Below are positions 7,523 to 15,204 of a stretch of 35,810 bases of DNA, in pieces; the first letter of the stretch is position 1, and each line of letters starts with the position of its first letter. The stretch is from the NCBI GenBank assembly GCA_002068885.1, contig MWBC01000003.1:1-35810 (forward strand). Direction: 5' to 3'. A program made the translations under genes and the position numbers. This stretch comes from an archaeon ADurb.Bin336. GTDB lineage: Archaea; Iainarchaeota; Iainarchaeia; Iainarchaeales; JAAZKV01. The notes under the pieces were generated by a model, which ran no database searches, was not told the DNA's origin, and was given only the letters and a program-made list of their open reading frames with translations.

Positions 7523-9049
7523 TTACCTTATTGTGTGTAATATTATTCTCTTAAAAGAGAATGGAAGATTTTTGTAAGCGAATTTTTCTGCAGCGATTAA
7601 TTTTTCTTTGTTCTCTGCGTGGATTGTGAATAATAAATCTCCTTCTTTTACTTTTTCTCCAACTAATTTGTATAACATTAACCCTGCGGTTTTGTTTGAT
7701 GGCGATCCTGCAATTCTAGCGATTTTTGTTAACAATTTAGTATTTAGTTCATCAATTACTCCATCCGCCCCTGCTTTGAATTCTTTAGTGTATGGTGCGG
7801 TTGGAACTTTGTCACTTGAATAAATCTTTCCTCCTTGTGCTTTAATCATTTCTTTGAATTTTTCAAGTGCTTTTCCTGATTCAAGTATTTCTCTGGCCAT
7901 TTCAAATCCTTTTCCGTGTTGGGCTTTTCCAACCATTTCTAGCAGTGCTCCTGATAATTCGCAACTCTTTTGAGCTAGATTGTCAAATCTTTTTCCTTCA
8001 AGTACTTCAAGAGCGTATTTTGCTTCAAGAGCTGAACCAAATGCCATTCCGCATGGTTCTTCTCCATTAGTAATAACAGCTTCTATTTTCATTCCAACTT
8101 CTTTTCCTACTTGAACGAATTTTTTAGCCATCCTAATTGCAGTATCTTTGTCTTTTATTTTAACATATTTTCCTACTGGTAAATCAATTACAACATATTT
8201 GCTTCCCACGCTAGCTTTTTTTGCTAGTACTGATGCTATTACTTGTCCTTCTGGGTCAATTGACAATGGGTGTTCTATTTTTATTATCTTGTCATCAGCT
8301 GGTGCTAAATCAACTGCTCCTCCCCAAGCAATTACTCCTCCAACATTTTCAGTAATTTTTTTTATTTTATCAACATTAAGACAAACTTCTGCAAGTACCT
8401 CCATTGAATCAGCGGTTCCTGCTGCACTAGTAATACTCCTTGAACTAGTTTTTGGCATCAATAATCCAGTTGAAGCTATTATTGGAGTGATTATCATTGT
8501 TGCTCTTCCATTAACTCCGCCCACACTGTGTTTATCAACCACAATTCCTTTCTTGAATTCAATTTTGTTACCTTCATTAATTAGTGATTTTGTCATTGAT
8601 ATTGTTTCATCAATATCCATTCCTCTCATATAAATTGCGCTAATGAATGCAGTTGCTTCAATGTCACTTAATCTATCTTCGGAAATATCTTTAACAATTG
8701 TTGAAATTTCTTCAAAAGTTAAACTCTCTCCATTCATTTTCTTTTTAATATAATCCAAGCTCTTTAATTGTCCTGTGGGAGTAATGTTAACTTTGTTTCC
8801 ATTTTTTACTTTGAGTTTTTCTATTACTTCCTCAAATAACCCTACTTGGTCAACTACAACTGCATAATTAGTAATATCCACTACCGCAACACAGGTTTTT
8901 TGGTTATTTTTATTGACGATTTCTACCCTGTCCCCAGCCATTACTCCTAATTCTTCTGCATCAATTTTGTGAAGTATTGCAACTAATTTTCCTGCATTTA
9001 TTGGGAAAGTTTTTACTTTCATATCTTGTGAATATCCATCATTAAACAA
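7523..9049 (-). CDS. deoA: AMP phosphorylase (archaeal thymidine phosphorylase homologue)
   Basis: 508 residues. The enzyme phosphorolyses AMP (and CMP/UMP) to the free base and ribose-1,5-bisphosphate in the archaeal nucleotide salvage route. The N-terminal ~85-residue domain (INAGKLVAIL, EELGVMAGDRV) is specific to the archaeal AMP phosphorylase group. The phosphorylase core shows KHSVGGV (173-179), TSSRSIT (201-207) and GTADSMEVL (211-219). The start is a TTG with a GGTGAT ribosome-binding site just upstream; an in-frame ATG at 9022 would match the usual protein start but lacks such a site. Its pathway partner R15P isomerase is encoded at 11327-12268. Confidence 0.93.
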   Translation of the reverse strand: MFNDGYSQDMKVKTFPINAGKLVAILHKIDAEELGVMAGDRVEIVNKNNQKTCVAVVDITNYAVVVDQVGLFEEVIEKLKVKNGNKVNITPTGQLKSLDYIKKKMNGESLTFEEISTIVKDISEDRLSDIEATAFISAIYMRGMDIDETISMTKSLINEGNKIEFKKGIVVDKHSVGGVNGRATMIITPIIASTGLLMPKTSSRSITSAAGTADSMEVLAEVCLNVDKIKKITENVGGVIAWGGAVDLAPADDKIIKIEHPLSIDPEGQVIASVLAKKASVGSKYVVIDLPVGKYVKIKDKDTAIRMAKKFVQVGKEVGMKIEAVITNGEEPCGMAFGSALEAKYALEVLEGKRFDNLAQKSCELSGALLEMVGKAQHGKGFEMAREILESGKALEKFKEMIKAQGGKIYSSDKVPTAPYTKEFKAGADGVIDELNTKLLTKIARIAGSPSNKTAGLMLYKLVGEKVKEGDLLFTIHAENKEKLIAAEKFAYKNLPFSFKRIILHTIR

Positions 9050-9170
9050 TCAATCACCTTTTACTAAAAATAAATGATTTTGGGAGTATTTATTACTTAC
9101 TATGGTTTTTTATTTTTTCTTAAAATTTATTTGAAATTATTTTTTTATTTAATTATTTTTTGTATTTTTT

Positions 9171-9301
9171 TGTTAATATTTTTTTTATTAAATATTTGTT
9201 AGTATTTTTTTTATTAAATATTTGTTAGTATTTTTTTTATTAAATATTTGTTAGTATTTTTTTTACTAAATATTTGTTAGTATTTTTTTACTAAAAGTAT
9301 T
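9171..9301. repeat. Five tandem copies of a 26-bp A/T-rich unit
   Basis: Units begin at 9171, 9197, 9223, 9249 and 9275, each reading TGTTAGTATTTTTTTTA(T/C)TAAATATT with few changes; the last is 27 bp. Copies 2 and 3 are identical. It sits between the DUF134 gene and the AMP phosphorylase start. There are no variable spacers, so it is a minisatellite-like repeat and not a CRISPR array. Confidence 0.9.
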
Positions 9302-9323
9302 TGTTGGATAAATTATTTAGTAT

Positions 9324-9632
9324 TCATAAATCAATTTTTTCTTTTTTGTTTGTCCCTGCATTTTGGATTTTTATTGCTTTTCCATTAATTACAGCTTCCG
9401 CAATTTTTTTTCTTGCAAATATTAATATTCTATAAAAAGTTGGTTGGGAGATATTCATTTTTTTTGCTGCAGTGGTTTGACTAAGTCCCACTAAATCCTT
9501 AAGCCTAATACTCTCTGCTTCTTCAAAAGAAAGAACGACTTCTTCAAGTTCCTTTAAAGGCACTCCTGCAGGTTTGAAGTAAGTCGCATTTGGTTCAAAA
9601 TTTATTCTCCTAGGAATTCTTGGTCTAGCCAT
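9324..9632 (-). CDS. DUF134 family helix-turn-helix DNA-binding protein
   Basis: 102 residues, normal DUF134 length. The family N-terminus MARPRIPRRI, the LKELEEVVLSFEEAESIRLKD helix region (27-46) and a sigma-70-region-4-like helix-turn-helix LSQTTAAKKMNISQPTFYRIL (about 50-70) are all present. Family members are predicted regulators often encoded beside Gly/Cys-rich DUF5320 proteins and iron-sulfur or Mo-cofactor-related genes; direct targets are mostly unknown. It is the last gene of a three-gene operon whose promoter carries two palindromes, so autoregulation is a reasonable inference. Confidence 0.88.
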   Translation of the reverse strand: MARPRIPRRINFEPNATYFKPAGVPLKELEEVVLSFEEAESIRLKDLVGLSQTTAAKKMNISQPTFYRILIFARKKIAEAVINGKAIKIQNAGTNKKEKIDL

Positions 9633-9638
9633 TTTTAC

Positions 9639-9941
9639 CTACTCTTTACTTTCTTTTTGTTCAATCTCTTTAATAGCTTTTTCTATCCTAGCTTTATTTT
9701 CTTTTAATTTTTCCAAAATTTCTTCTTTTGAAACTTCTTTGTAATTTTGAGGATTAGTACAAAATCTTCTTTGCCCCATTCCTCTTCCTCGTCCCCTGCC
9801 TTGGCCTCCGCCAAATCCTCTTCTACAACCAAATCCTTGGTTATTTTCAAATCCTGTTGAGTTAGAGCCAGTACAATAACCCATTCCTCTTCCACTCATC
9901 GGGCCCTCATTATTTGGCCCAGTTCTATCTCCTCTAGGCAT
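9639..9941 (-). CDS. DUF5320-like Gly/Arg-rich small protein
   Basis: 100 residues. The N-terminus MPRGDRTGPNNEGPMSGRG is the typical DUF5320 start. A Gly/Arg-rich centre (RGFGGGQGRGRGRGMGQRR, about 41-59) and three cysteines follow, then a charged coiled coil (KEEILEKLKENKARIEKAIKEIEQKE, about 72-97). Function is not known; the family is linked by neighbourhood to DUF134 regulators and metal-cofactor proteins. A strong GAGGAGG ribosome-binding site precedes the ATG, and the stop lies six bases before the DUF134 start. Confidence 0.85.
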   Translation of the reverse strand: MPRGDRTGPNNEGPMSGRGMGYCTGSNSTGFENNQGFGCRRGFGGGQGRGRGRGMGQRRFCTNPQNYKEVSKEEILEKLKENKARIEKAIKEIEQKESKE

Positions 9942-9956
9942 AATTAATTCCTCCTC

Positions 9957-10040
9957 TTATTTTTTTGTTTTACAAGTTCCTTTTCCCTTGCCTGTTTTTG
10001 GACCTTTACCTCTTGGCCCTGTTCCATCTTTATTTGGCAT
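9957..10040 (-). CDS. 27-residue MPNKDGTGP peptide
   Basis: A short gene reading MPNKDGTGPRGKGPKTGKGK and ending GTCKTKK. The start MPNxDGTGPxGxGPxTG is the same signature that opens DUF5320-type proteins, so this is probably a stand-alone miniature member. A very strong GGAGGCGAT ribosome-binding site lies upstream at the correct spacing, and the next gene's own site begins right at its stop. It contains one Cys and many Lys/Gly. It is the first gene of the DUF5320-DUF134 operon. Function unknown. Confidence 0.75.
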   Translation of the reverse strand: MPNKDGTGPRGKGPKTGKGKGTCKTKK

Positions 10041-10067
10041 AAAATCGCCTCCGCCCTAAAATTAGTT

Positions 10068-10120
10068 ATGAATTTATATTCAAAACTAATAATGAATATG
10101 TATTCAAAACTATTTTTAAA
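10068..10120 (-). promoter_or_regulatory. Operon promoter with two tandem palindromic operators
   Basis: ATGAATTTATATTCAAAACTA (10068-10088) and ATGAATATGTATTCAAAACTA (10092-10112) differ at two of 21 positions and are spaced 24 bp apart. Each holds a palindrome (TGAATA-TG-TATTCA in the second). A TTTAAAAATA TATA box on the minus strand is at about 10111-10120, placing the start site near 10090 between the two copies. This is a classical repressor arrangement; the DUF134 product is the obvious candidate ligand. Confidence 0.65.
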
Positions 10121-10226
10121 CCTTTGGGTAAGGGTGTTTGAGTGTTTGTTAGTAAGTATAGTGTTCATTAAAAGTGGTTTTGATTTTATTTTTCTAAAAA
10201 GTTTTTTTGAAATGATTTTGTTTTTT

Positions 10227-11273
10227 TTAGTTTGAAGGGTATGCTTTTGTTATTATTTCTTCTTTTCCCTCAAATTCTTTTCTAATTGGTTCAAGTAATT
10301 TATTTACTTCTTCGCTTAAAGCGTTTTTCAAATCAAGTGGGTGTAATTTTCCTTCAGTATAATATTTTTCTAGTTCTTCATAAGTTGAGAATGAAATATT
10401 TCTTCCAAATTTTTCTGGGCGAGTTATATTAAAAGTTTCTTTCTTATCAGTTTTGTGAACCATTACAACATATTTAATAAAAGCAAGTACTCCGTTTCCT
10501 TCAACAACTTTTTCTGGGCAAAAAGCCTTGTTTAATTTTGATTTAATATCCTCTTTTTTTTCAATTAAATCAATTTTTGAATTAGGATCTGAAGAGGACA
10601 TTTTTCCTCCCAAAGAGAGTCCAGGAATTAGTGGAGTCATTATTTCTATTCTTGGTTTGTAACCTAATTTTGGAAGATTTTCTCTAGCATAAACAAGTAT
10701 TTTTCTTTGATCTACTCCCCCATACTGCACATCCACTCCTAAGTACTCTTCATCAAGTGCTTGAAGTAGGGGATAAATTAATCCACTTAACTTTGGGTTA
10801 GCACCCATTTTTACTACATCACTAGCAGCTTTGTTTGCATCATGTACTGTAGTAAATGAACTTAGTTTTAGTACATCAAACATATATTTTTCGCTTAATT
10901 GAAAACTTGATCCTTTAACAAACTCTAGTTTTTCAATATCTGCCCCCGCGCTTTTCAACATTCCTTTAATAACTAATTTGTAATACTCATACCTATTATC
11001 AAGCAAATCCCAAGGACAATTATCAAGCGAACCATGCACATCAGCTAAAAGAATTTTTACTTTGAACCCTGCTTTCATAAAATCAGCTACCTTAGTTGCC
11101 CAAACAAAATAACCAATGTGTGGCCTCCCCGTAACACTAGTTCCAATATACATTACAGGTTCTTTCTTTTTTTCAAGTAGTGTTCTTAACTCGCTTTCTG
11201 TAATCACTTCAATAGTATTTCTTGTAACAAGATTATATTTTTCATCCACACTTAAATTACTCAATTCAATCAA
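10227..11273 (-). CDS. tyrS: Tyrosyl-tRNA synthetase
   Basis: 348 residues, archaeal/eukaryotic TyrRS length with no C-terminal S4 domain. Class I signatures are RPHIGY (50-55, HIGH equivalent) and KMSSS (224-228). The tyrosine-binding region QYGGVDQRK (183-191) is clear. It charges tRNA-Tyr with tyrosine. The best start seems to be a TTG at 11273, because the only nearby ATG is out of frame. No ribosome-binding site is evident. It precedes the DUF134 operon on the same strand with a separate promoter between them. Confidence 0.94.
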   Translation of the reverse strand: MIELSNLSVDEKYNLVTRNTIEVITESELRTLLEKKKEPVMYIGTSVTGRPHIGYFVWATKVADFMKAGFKVKILLADVHGSLDNCPWDLLDNRYEYYKLVIKGMLKSAGADIEKLEFVKGSSFQLSEKYMFDVLKLSSFTTVHDANKAASDVVKMGANPKLSGLIYPLLQALDEEYLGVDVQYGGVDQRKILVYARENLPKLGYKPRIEIMTPLIPGLSLGGKMSSSDPNSKIDLIEKKEDIKSKLNKAFCPEKVVEGNGVLAFIKYVVMVHKTDKKETFNITRPEKFGRNISFSTYEELEKYYTEGKLHPLDLKNALSEEVNKLLEPIRKEFEGKEEIITKAYPSN

Positions 11274-11326
11274 CTTTTTTTATTCATTACTAATACTGAA
11301 TAAATTATTTTTCCATCAATCATTTT

Positions 11327-12268
11327 TTATAGTTTGAGGAAGGCCTTGTTTCTTTTATTTAATTCTAGTTTATTGAAAAGCATTGTAGTTAATTGAGTGG
11401 GAGTGAATATTCCTTTTTCGCAAATAATTCCCTCTATTTGTTTAGAATCACTCCTATCAAAAGCAGGGTTAATCACTTTAATTTTTTTTGAATAATTCTT
11501 GTCCTTAACATCAATTACCTCTTTAGTTTCTCTTTGTTCAATAATTTCATCTTTTCCAAAAAAAGTTTCTGGTTCAAATTTATGTGTTGAAGCAACTACA
11601 TAGTGAAGCACATCATATTTTTTGCAGATTGAACTAATTTGATTAGTTCCAATTTTATTAATAACATCCCCATCAGCCAAAATAGAATCCGCTCCAGAGA
11701 AAAAATAATTGCATTCTTTCATTACGGTTGAAGCAGCATTATCCACTATTAGAGTAACATTAATTCCCGCATCTGATAATTTTTTTGCAGTAATTCTTCC
11801 TTGGTAAAGTGGTCTAGTTTCACAACAATAAACTTTCTTTATTTTGCACTTTGCTTTGATTAACATTTTAACTACTGTGCTTGAATGACAAATAGTTAGG
11901 ATAGTTGATTTTGGTTTGATTAGTTTTGCTCCATAGTTAGTCATTTGTTCCATAGCTATTTTTCTATTTGAATCATATTTTGTAACAGCTTCATTAATTC
12001 TTTCTTGCATTTCTTTAACACTCAAATTTTTTTCTGAAATAGATTTTTTTATTATTCTAATAGCTGTTCTAAGCTCGGGTTCGGTCGGTCTTGCATTAGC
12101 AAGTTCTCTGGAATTTTTTAAAAAAGTTTGTCTAAATTCCTTTTCATTAGTTATTTTACAATTTAGTGAAGACACTAATAGTGCTTCAATAGCTTTTTTC
12201 CTAACATTACTTGCTCCCTGAATTTTTAGTGATTTAATATCTCTAATTGTTCGTTTTACAATATCCAT
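11327..12268 (-). CDS. e2b2: Ribose-1,5-bisphosphate isomerase (eIF2B-alpha/beta/delta-like)
   Basis: 313 residues. It converts ribose-1,5-bisphosphate, made by AMP phosphorylase, to ribulose-1,5-bisphosphate. Family landmarks are IQGASNV (16-22), ARPTEPELR (59-67), TICHSS with catalytic-type Cys127, ETRPLYQGRITA (150-161), VDNAA (175-179), GADSILADGDVINKIGT (192-208, with the catalytic-region Asp) and the NPAFDRS segment near the C-terminus. These match the R15P isomerase subgroup rather than translation factor aIF2B or methylthioribose-1-phosphate isomerase. The gene has a TATA-like element 26 bases before the ATG, so it is probably leaderless. Confidence 0.87.
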   Translation of the reverse strand: MDIVKRTIRDIKSLKIQGASNVRKKAIEALLVSSLNCKITNEKEFRQTFLKNSRELANARPTEPELRTAIRIIKKSISEKNLSVKEMQERINEAVTKYDSNRKIAMEQMTNYGAKLIKPKSTILTICHSSTVVKMLIKAKCKIKKVYCCETRPLYQGRITAKKLSDAGINVTLIVDNAASTVMKECNYFFSGADSILADGDVINKIGTNQISSICKKYDVLHYVVASTHKFEPETFFGKDEIIEQRETKEVIDVKDKNYSKKIKVINPAFDRSDSKQIEGIICEKGIFTPTQLTTMLFNKLELNKRNKAFLKL

Positions 12269-12288
12269 AATTGAATTAAAAACTTTCT

Positions 12289-12300
12289 AGTATTAATACT
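12289..12300 (-). promoter_or_regulatory. Palindromic TATA region of the R15P isomerase gene
   Basis: AGTATTAATACT is a perfect 12-bp palindrome centred 26-27 bases before the ATG, so it overlaps the TATA position. Directly upstream, two near copies of ATACTT(T)CTTCTTAG occur at about 12297-12330. Confidence 0.45.
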
Positions 12301-12371
12301 TTCTTCTTAGTTGATACTTCTTCTTAGATTCAAAAATTGATTTTAGTGTTCACTTAATCAAAATTGTTAGC

Positions 12372-12379
12372 TTTATATA
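12372..12379 (+). promoter_or_regulatory. TATA box of the 98-aa membrane protein gene
   Basis: TTTATATA is centred 26-27 bases before the ATG at 12402, and there is no ribosome-binding site, so a leaderless mRNA is likely. Confidence 0.6.
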
Positions 12380-12401
12380 CTAGTTTTTTCATAGAATAAG
12401 T

Positions 12402-12698
12402 ATGTTTGGTAAGGATAGTGTTGGGGGAGCATCTCTTACAGTTTTGTTTGGATTGTTCGGAGTGTTAGCACCTTTTGCTTCAATTTATGTTGCAACTTTT
12501 ATGGGAAAATCAGATATGGCTATGATTAATAGTTCAATGTTAATGTTCTTGTCAGTATTGTTAATGGTTTTTTTGGTAATTAATTCTTTTCACAATTTTT
12601 TGAATAACAATAAAAAAGTTTTTTTAATAGGAATAATCTTTTTGCTGTTTACTATAATCTCTTTTATTTTTAATTTAAATTTCTTCATTAAACTTTGA
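12402..12698 (+). CDS. Small three-helix membrane protein, unknown
   Basis: 98 residues with hydrophobic segments at about 11-34, 43-64 and 73-93, separated by short polar turns (GKSDMAM; HNFLNNNKK). No family recognised. A consensus TATA box precedes the ATG at leaderless distance. It lies upstream of ftsZ but a TTTTTAAAC box near 12748 gives ftsZ its own promoter. Confidence 0.6.
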   Translation: MFGKDSVGGASLTVLFGLFGVLAPFASIYVATFMGKSDMAMINSSMLMFLSVLLMVFLVINSFHNFLNNNKKVFLIGIIFLLFTIISFIFNLNFFIKL

Positions 12699-12810
12699 GT
12701 AATTTATTTTTTAGTTATGATTAAACTTAATTGATTTTTTGGGAATGTTTTTAAACAAGTTGCAAGTGAATTAATATAATTTTTGCCATTTTTAGGTAGG
12801 GTGAGGTTTG

Positions 12811-14010
12811 ATGGATCACATAGTTAGAGGAGCAATTGCTCGTGCACAAGCTGAAATGAAGAAGGGAGGTGCACAGCAAAAACCTAGTGTTGGTTTAGGA
12901 AAACAGGTTCCTGCAAAAGAATCTGTTAAAGGAAAAAAGTCAATGGATAAGGGTAAGAAAAAGAGTGCAACTCACTCTGATAATGATTTGCTTGAAATGC
13001 TTGAACACAATAAAGCAAAGATAATGGTTATTGGTTGTGGTGGAGGAGGTTGTAATACCATTGAAAGAATGGCTGAAGTTGGTATTGAAGGTGCAACCAC
13101 TCTTGCACTAAATACTGATGCTCAAGATTTGCTTACTACAAAATCTGATAAAAAAATTTTGATTGGAAAGAGATTAACTAGGGGACTAGGAGCTGGTTCT
13201 GATCCAACTGTGGGGGAAAGTGCAGCTAAGGAAAGTCAAGAAGAAATAACGGAAGTTCTAAAAAATGCTGATTTGGTTTTCATTACTTGTGGACTTGGGG
13301 GAGGAACAGGAACTGGTTCGGCTCCAGTAGCAGCTGAAATAGCAAAATCTTGTAAAGCACTAACCCTTGCCGTAGTAACATTACCTTTCACCGTTGAGGG
13401 AAGAAAGAGAATGGAGAATGCTTTATATGGGCTTGAAAGATTACAAGAATTCACTGACACCATAATAGTAATTCCGAATGACAAAATATTAGAAATTGCG
13501 CCTGACTTACCAATAAACGCTGCTTTTAAAGTAGCTGATGAGGTTCTCACTAATGCAGTTAAGGGTATAACTGAAATGGTTACAAAACCAGGTTTAATTA
13601 ACCTAGATTTTTCGGATTTAAGAACAATTCTCTCAAGAGGAGGAGCTGCTATGATTGGGCTTGGTGAATCCTCAAGAGAAGAAAGTGGGGAAGCAAGGGC
13701 CCTTGAAGCAATTGAAAATGCTTTAACTTCACCTTTGCTTGATGTAGACATTTCAGGAGCTAACAGAGCTTTAGTAAATGTTTGTGGTGGAACTGATATG
13801 ACTCTAAGAGAAGCAGAGTTAATAGTAGAAACAGTTTCGGCAAAAATCCACGCTTCAAGTCACGTTATTTGGGGAGCAATGGTTGACCAAAACATGCCAA
13901 AAAATCACATTGAAGCAATGGTTGTGATTGCAGGTGGTAGATTCCCTTACCTTGAAGGTGGGAAACACTCTAAAGGAGAAGAAATTGATTTAGGGATTGA
14001 ATTCACCTAA
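12811..14010 (+). CDS. ftsZ: Cell division protein FtsZ
   Basis: 399 residues. FtsZ is a tubulin-fold GTPase that polymerises at the division site. The GTP-binding start is VIGCGGGGCNT (about 71-81), with NTDAQDL following. The tubulin signature GGGTGTGS is at 163-170, then VTLPFTVEGRKRMENA and the synergy-loop region PDLPINAAFKVADEVL. Residues 1-65 form a lysine/glutamine-rich extension not seen in bacterial FtsZ. The ATG at 12811 has a GGGTGAGG ribosome-binding site. The C-terminus stops soon after the second domain (LDLGIEFT), with no obvious partner-binding tail. FtsZ-SecE-Spt5-L11 order is common in archaea. Confidence 0.96.
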   Translation: MDHIVRGAIARAQAEMKKGGAQQKPSVGLGKQVPAKESVKGKKSMDKGKKKSATHSDNDLLEMLEHNKAKIMVIGCGGGGCNTIERMAEVGIEGATTLALNTDAQDLLTTKSDKKILIGKRLTRGLGAGSDPTVGESAAKESQEEITEVLKNADLVFITCGLGGGTGTGSAPVAAEIAKSCKALTLAVVTLPFTVEGRKRMENALYGLERLQEFTDTIIVIPNDKILEIAPDLPINAAFKVADEVLTNAVKGITEMVTKPGLINLDFSDLRTILSRGGAAMIGLGESSREESGEARALEAIENALTSPLLDVDISGANRALVNVCGGTDMTLREAELIVETVSAKIHASSHVIWGAMVDQNMPKNHIEAMVVIAGGRFPYLEGGKHSKGEEIDLGIEFT

Positions 14011-14033
14011 AATTTAGTTTGAATTCAAAAAAC

Positions 14034-14068
14034 GAGGGCTTTTAATAATTGCCCTCAAATTATTTTTT
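14034..14068 (+). terminator. GC-rich hairpin with T-run between ftsZ and secE
   Basis: GAGGGC (14034-14039) and GCCCTC (14052-14057) pair perfectly around a 12-base loop, followed by AAATTATTTTTTT. It could terminate or attenuate the ftsZ transcript before secE, which begins 16 bases later with its own GGTGA ribosome-binding site. Confidence 0.6.
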
Positions 14069-14083
14069 TATTGGTGAAACAAG

Positions 14084-14275
14084 ATGAAGTTTAATGTGGT
14101 TGAAAGAGTAACAAACTTTATAGCGGACGCTAAAAGAATATTTACAGTATCAAGAAAACCTACTATGGAAGAATACAAAAGAATGGTTATAGTAGTAGCA
14201 ATAGGTATAATTGCTATAGGAATAATTGCTTATATAATATATTTATTCTTCGCACTAACAGGAATAGGATTCTAA
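14084..14275 (+). CDS. secE: Protein translocase subunit SecE (Sec61 gamma)
   Basis: 63 residues with an amphipathic N-terminal helix, the RKPTMEEYKRM segment (24-34) typical of SecE/Sec61gamma, and one C-terminal transmembrane helix (about 36-58). It forms the SecYEG channel in the membrane. GGTGA lies six bases before the ATG. The position between ftsZ and spt5 is normal for archaea. Confidence 0.92.
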   Translation: MKFNVVERVTNFIADAKRIFTVSRKPTMEEYKRMVIVVAIGIIAIGIIAYIIYLFFALTGIGF

Positions 14276-14277
14276 AT

Positions 14278-14325
14278 AAATTAATTCAATAATTATTCTT
14301 GAAAAGAATTAATTTATTTTTTTAT
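14278..14325 (+). terminator. Inverted repeat and T-run after secE
   Basis: AAATTAATTC (14278-14287) pairs with GAATTAATTT (14306-14315), then A-T-rich sequence with a seven-T run. The remainder of this gap to 14580 is A/T-rich filler with a TTTTTAAATC TATA-like box near 14478 that could drive spt5. Confidence 0.5.
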
Positions 14326-14580
14326 TTTTCAATTTGATAATTCTTTCTTTGAAATAGTTTTTTTATGAAATTCTTTTTTTGAAATTAATTTTTTTTTAAA
14401 CCAATTTTTCTAAAAAAAATTATTTTTTTTGAATCAATTTAATTTAAATTTTTTTTTCAAAAAACTCCAATAAACAGGTTTTTAAATCTTTCAAATGCAT
14501 ACTTTTTATTATTCTTACTTAGCTGGGCGAATATTCTTGGCTAAATTTGAATTTGAGTTAATTATTAAGGTGATTAAAAA

Positions 14581-15018
14581 ATGATATTCCCAATTAGAAC
14601 AACAGTAGGACAAGAACAATTAGTTGTTGATATTTTGAGTTCAAAAATAGCTAAAGAAGAGTTAAACATTTATTCAATTGCGGTTGTACCAGGGATTAAG
14701 GGGTATATTTTACTTGAAGCGGATAACGAGATTACTGTAAGAAGAGGAATAACTGATACTCCACACATCAAAGGAAGTGGAATAGTTAAAGGAGCAGTTA
14801 ATATTGATGAATTATCAAGTTTACTTGAGTCAAAACCATTAATGAAAACACTAAACGAAGGAATGCAAGTTGAAATAATTTCAGGCCCATTTAAGGGTGA
14901 GAAGGCAAAAATTACTAGAATTAATCCTGCTAAAGAAGAAGTAACAGTTGAGCTTTTAGAAGCTGCAGTAAAAATACCTGTTACAATAAAAGCAGAGAAC
15001 ATAAAAATTGTTCAATAA
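14581..15018 (+). CDS. spt5: Transcription elongation factor Spt5 (NusG-like)
   Basis: 145 residues comprising an NGN domain (about 1-85, with IYSIAVVPGIKGYILLEAD) and a KOW domain (about 92-140, MQVEIISGPFKGEKAKITRI). Spt5 closes the polymerase clamp for processive elongation. Residues TRVEKLL-like helices are replaced by VVDILSSKIAKEEL. An AAGGTGATT ribosome-binding site precedes the ATG. Its gene sits between secE and L11 as in most archaea and, with nusG, in bacteria. Confidence 0.95.
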   Translation: MIFPIRTTVGQEQLVVDILSSKIAKEELNIYSIAVVPGIKGYILLEADNEITVRRGITDTPHIKGSGIVKGAVNIDELSSLLESKPLMKTLNEGMQVEIISGPFKGEKAKITRINPAKEEVTVELLEAAVKIPVTIKAENIKIVQ

Positions 15019-15081
15019 ATTAAAATAAAAAATATTTCAATAAATTTAAGTAAAAAAATTTTTTGGTGAGTGAGTTAATTG

Positions 15082-15106
15082 TTGGCAAAAAATTTTGCCA
15101 ATTTTT
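15082..15106 (+). terminator. Perfect hairpin terminator after spt5
   Basis: TTGGCAAAA and TTTTGCCAA (15082-15101) form a nine-bp stem and are followed at once by five T residues, the layout of an intrinsic terminator. Confidence 0.65.
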
Positions 15107-15117
15107 GTAGTTACACA

Positions 15118-15155
15118 TTTTGATAAAAAAAGAGTGCATTCTTTTTTCGTCAAAA
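15118..15155 (+). other. Large hairpin upstream of the L11 promoter
   Basis: TTTTGA (15118-15123) pairs with TCAAAA (15150-15155) enclosing AAAAAAGA/TCTTTTTT arms around GTGCAT. The imperfect stem is about 14 bp and lies directly before a TTTTATAG TATA-like element at 15157-15164. It could be a second terminator or a cruciform-type operator. Confidence 0.45.
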
Positions 15156-15204
15156 ATTTTATAGAAAGGAAAAAGCTTCAAAAAATGAAAAGGTGAATAA
15201 AAAA

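Noticed and set aside
8148-8633. 161-codon frame opposite AMP phosphorylase
   Set aside because: Antisense shadow of a well-supported gene, Ile/Ser/Thr-rich with no homology; the same holds for 13236-13751 and 22732-23223.
9171-9301. CRISPR array
   Set aside because: The units are contiguous with no spacers and contain only A/T-rich sequence; no cas genes are present.
9944-10168. 74-codon frame on the minus strand overlapping the DUF134 operon promoter
   Set aside because: It runs through the operators and TATA box and has Phe/Ile/Lys-rich filler composition; the real gene there is the 27-codon frame in another phase.
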